From Clostridia bacterium (GTDB taxonomy: Bacteria; Bacillota; Clostridia; Oscillospirales; CAG-272), in NCBI GenBank assembly GCA_900767415.1, contig CAAFYZ010000044.1, forward strand, positions 1-23,854: a DNA stretch of 23,854 bases. Direction: 5' to 3'. The notes beneath the pieces are model-generated. The model searched no databases. It saw only the letters and a program-made list of their open reading frames with translations, and was not told the origin of the DNA. The translations under genes were made by a program, and so were the position numbers. Of the stretch, positions 21,958-23,854 are shown one piece after another; the first letter of the stretch is position 1, and each line of letters begins with the position of its first letter.

Positions 21958-22719
21958 TTATATAATAATAGCGAGAATATCGGATCTTATAAACGGAAGA
22001 AGGGCGAACAGTTTCATCATGCCACCCGAGACGAGGGTGATCAGTTTTCCGAACAGACCGGAGAAAGAGAGAATCTCGGCGATGAGTGAGAGCGCGGGGA
22101 TCTCTGCGGCACCGGGGATCGCCATCAGGAGACTTGCCGCGGCACTGCCGAAGAACATCCAGCCGAGCATGATAAAATAAATGGTACGCTCATACTTCAT
22201 GATGCCGAAATACGCTTTTTCGGGCAGAATGACGCCGAGCAGACGGGAGCCGTCGAGCGGCGGCAGGGGGAAGAGATTGAAGAGCGCAAGCCCGAGATTC
22301 ACAAGATGAAACGCGTAAAGAAAATACAGAATATTCTGTGCCACGCGGAGCATTCCCGCGTTCGGAAACGTGATCGCGGAAAAGAACGTGAAACAGAGAA
22401 GATAGAAAAACGCGGAGAAAAAAGAAAGCACGAAGTTCGAGGCGGGACCCGCCAGTGCCGTCAGGGCAAAGTCTCGCTTCGGCTTCTTGAAGTTGCTTGG
22501 ATTGATCGGCACGGGCTTTGCCCATCCGAAATGGAAAAAGACGAGGCAGAGTGCGCCGATGGGGTCGAGATGGCGCAGAGGATTGAGTGAGAGACGCCCC
22601 ATCACCTTTGCCGTCGGGTCGCCGAGACGGTATGCCGCATATCCGTGAGAATATTCATGCACCGTCAAAGCGATCAGAGCCGCGAGGGCGGAATAGAGGT
22701 AGGAAGAGATTCCTGTCAC
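21958..22719 (-). CDS. Site-2 protease family (M50) membrane metalloprotease
   Basis: A 253-aa polytopic membrane protein with a zinc-binding HEYSH motif (21-25) in the first transmembrane helix and the third zinc ligand Asp156 in LPPLDGSRLL, preceded by NLFPLP. Other family signatures are AGPASNF (90-96) and about five to six hydrophobic segments. This compact S2P-like group (YwhC/Rip3-like, without PDZ or CBS domain) is common beside scpA in Clostridia; targets are unknown. The start codon is GTG at 22719 (MTGISSYLY), with GAAGG 8 nt upstream. The minus-strand gap to engB is 33 nt. Confidence 0.92.
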   Translation of the reverse strand: MTGISSYLYSALAALIALTVHEYSHGYAAYRLGDPTAKVMGRLSLNPLRHLDPIGALCLVFFHFGWAKPVPINPSNFKKPKRDFALTALAGPASNFVLSFFSAFFYLLCFTFFSAITFPNAGMLRVAQNILYFLYAFHLVNLGLALFNLFPLPPLDGSRLLGVILPEKAYFGIMKYERTIYFIMLGWMFFGSAAASLLMAIPGAAEIPALSLIAEILSFSGLFGKLITLVSGGMMKLFALLPFIRSDILAIII

Positions 22720-22752
22720 TTGTTTACCTTCTTTGTTTTGAATTTCGATGGT

Positions 22753-23352
22753 TTAGGTTGCCGCGCGTTCAATGAGATCGCGCACTTCGTTTTTTCCGAC
22801 ACCGCTGACGGAAGAGAAGGGGATCGGGACGATGCCCGTGTCTTTGAAGACACCTTCCGAAAGGTCGGAGATTGCCGCGGCAAGCGCGGTTTTCGAGAGT
22901 TTGTCCGTCTTTGTCAGCACGACCCGGAAGGGGATCTCCCGTTCGATCAGAAAGTTGATCATCATGCAGTCGTCTTCGGTCGGTCCCGTGCGGACGTCGA
23001 CGAGCTGAATGACAAGACGCAGGGCGTCGGCAGACGGATTTTTCGTAAAGAAGTCTTCGGTCAGCCGTCCGAACGCGCCTTTTTTCTCCTTCGCCCGCTT
23101 GGCATAGCCGTATCCCGGCAGATCGACAAGATACAGTTTTCCGTCCACGTCGTAATAGTTGACCGTTACGGTCTTTCCGGGGGCGGAGGAGACGCGGGCG
23201 AGAGATTTTCTGCCGAGCAGTGTGTTGATAAGGGAACTCTTTCCGACGTTCGATCTGCCGGAGAGTGCGATCTCCGGGCGGGGATCGCGGGGGAACTGTG
23301 CCTGCGTGCCGACGCAGAGCGCGAGATCGGCACGGGAATAATTGATCGCCAC
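22753..23352 (-). CDS. engB: Ribosome biogenesis GTP-binding protein EngB/YsxC
   Basis: A 199-aa TRAFAC-class GTPase needed for late 50S subunit assembly. G1 is GRSNVGKSS (32-40), G2 is the Thr61 region of APGKTVTVN, G3 is DLPGYGYA (77-84), G4 is TKTD (147-150) and G5 is FSS around 179-181. Length and the DLPGYGYA motif are diagnostic. The start is GTG at 23352 with AAAGGAG 6 nt upstream. It follows lon by 37 nt, the same pairing seen in Bacillus subtilis (lonA-ysxC). Confidence 0.96.
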   Translation of the reverse strand: MAINYSRADLALCVGTQAQFPRDPRPEIALSGRSNVGKSSLINTLLGRKSLARVSSAPGKTVTVNYYDVDGKLYLVDLPGYGYAKRAKEKKGAFGRLTEDFFTKNPSADALRLVIQLVDVRTGPTEDDCMMINFLIEREIPFRVVLTKTDKLSKTALAAAISDLSEGVFKDTGIVPIPFSSVSGVGKNEVRDLIERAAT

Positions 23353-23389
23353 GGGGGTCTCCTTTCCGTAAAAGCTGGGGATCTCCGGC

Positions 23390-23854
23390 TCAGTGCAAAA
23401 GTGCGTTTTTCAATACCTCTTCCGCCGTGGAGCAAGGAACAAAGACAAGATGCTCTTTTGCTTCGGTGTCCACTTCGTCGAGGTCGGCGAGATTCTCCTT
23501 CGGGAGAAGAACCGTTTTGATCCCCGCGCGGTAGGCGGCGAGGGTCTTTTCTCTCAGTCCTCCGATCGGAAGGACTTTTCCCGTCAGGGTGATCTCTCCC
23601 GTCATGGCGACGTCGCGCCGTACGGGGATCTTGCCGAGTGCGCTGACCATGGCGGTAACCATGGTGACACCCGCGGAAGGTCCGTCTTTCGGAATGGCAC
23701 CTTCGGGGAAGTGAATGTGAAGGTCTTTGGTTTTATAAAAATCCTTTTCGATCCGATAGCGATCGGCAACGGTACGGACGTAAGAGTGCGCGATCTTTGC
23801 CGATTCTTTCATCACGTCGCCGAGAGAGCCGGTCAGCTCGATTTTCCCCGAGCC
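23390..23854 (-). CDS. lon: ATP-dependent protease Lon, C-terminal part (runs off the window)
   Basis: The window holds the last 154 codons of Lon, reading in from the right edge, with no start codon here. It covers most of the serine-lysine protease domain: the TGSLGDVMKESA entry segment, the catalytic Ser at fragment residue 60 in PKDGPSAGVTM, and the catalytic Lys at 103 in GGLREKTLAA. The Ser-Lys distance of 43 residues equals that in E. coli Lon (679 and 722). The ATPase and N-terminal domains lie outside. It degrades misfolded and regulatory proteins in the cytoplasm and is probably cotranscribed with engB. Confidence 0.97.
   Translation of the reverse strand, partial: GSGKIELTGSLGDVMKESAKIAHSYVRTVADRYRIEKDFYKTKDLHIHFPEGAIPKDGPSAGVTMVTAMVSALGKIPVRRDVAMTGEITLTGKVLPIGGLREKTLAAYRAGIKTVLLPKENLADLDEVDTEAKEHLVFVPCSTAEEVLKNALLH

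Overview
The window looks like chromosomal DNA from a GC-rich member of the Bacillota, most likely an uncultured, gut-type Clostridia lineage. The evidence is the paired condensin subunits ScpA/ScpB next to a GerW/YtfJ-type sporulation protein and a DacF-like D,D-carboxypeptidase, sigma-A promoters of the form TTGACA-17 bp-TATAAT, strong AGGAGG-type ribosome binding sites, an L10-type leader before rplJ-rplL, and hairpin-rich intergenic repeats of a kind common in Clostridia drafts (that last point is from memory, not searched). No phage genes, transposases, CRISPR arrays, tRNAs or rRNAs were seen.

Layout. 1-225: intergenic, with a repeat and a bidirectional terminator. 226-1671 (-): parallel beta-helix, pectate-lyase-like protein. 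1999-3201 (+): alpha-oxoamine synthase with its own promoter and terminator. 3301-9123 (+): promoter, then an ABC ATPase and permease, a DUF3810 membrane metalloprotease, a divergent MurA and a pyridoxamine/pyridoxal kinase, with a hairpin repeat between the last two. 9124-9526: a gene-free block of degenerate repeats ending in a perfect bidirectional terminator. 9527-10507 (-): yajC and a small four-helix membrane protein. 10810-12746 (+): an XRE-type DNA-binding domain fused to a BadF-type sugar kinase, translationally coupled to murQ. 12838-13947 (+): L10 leader, rplJ, rplL. 14096-16685 (+): a strong promoter, a long leader holding a duplicated ribosome-binding module, and an intracellular GH2 glycosidase. 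16953-23854 (-): a dense housekeeping run, lon (partial)-engB-M50 protease-scpA-scpB-DUF2953-gerW-dac-rluB-GNAT.

How the genes work together. Cell-wall synthesis, trimming and recycling recur (MurA, D,D-carboxypeptidase, MurNAc-6-P etherase with a putative MurNAc/GlcNAc kinase). Two carbohydrate-active proteins without signal peptides suggest use of imported oligosaccharides. The minus-strand run combines chromosome segregation, ribosome maturation, membrane proteolysis and spore biology, as in many Clostridia.

The most interesting candidates are the DNA-binding-domain/sugar-kinase fusion coupled to murQ with a long palindrome just upstream of its promoter; a hairpin that would bury the ribosome binding site of the gene after yajC; and the duplicated leader module ahead of the GH2 gene.
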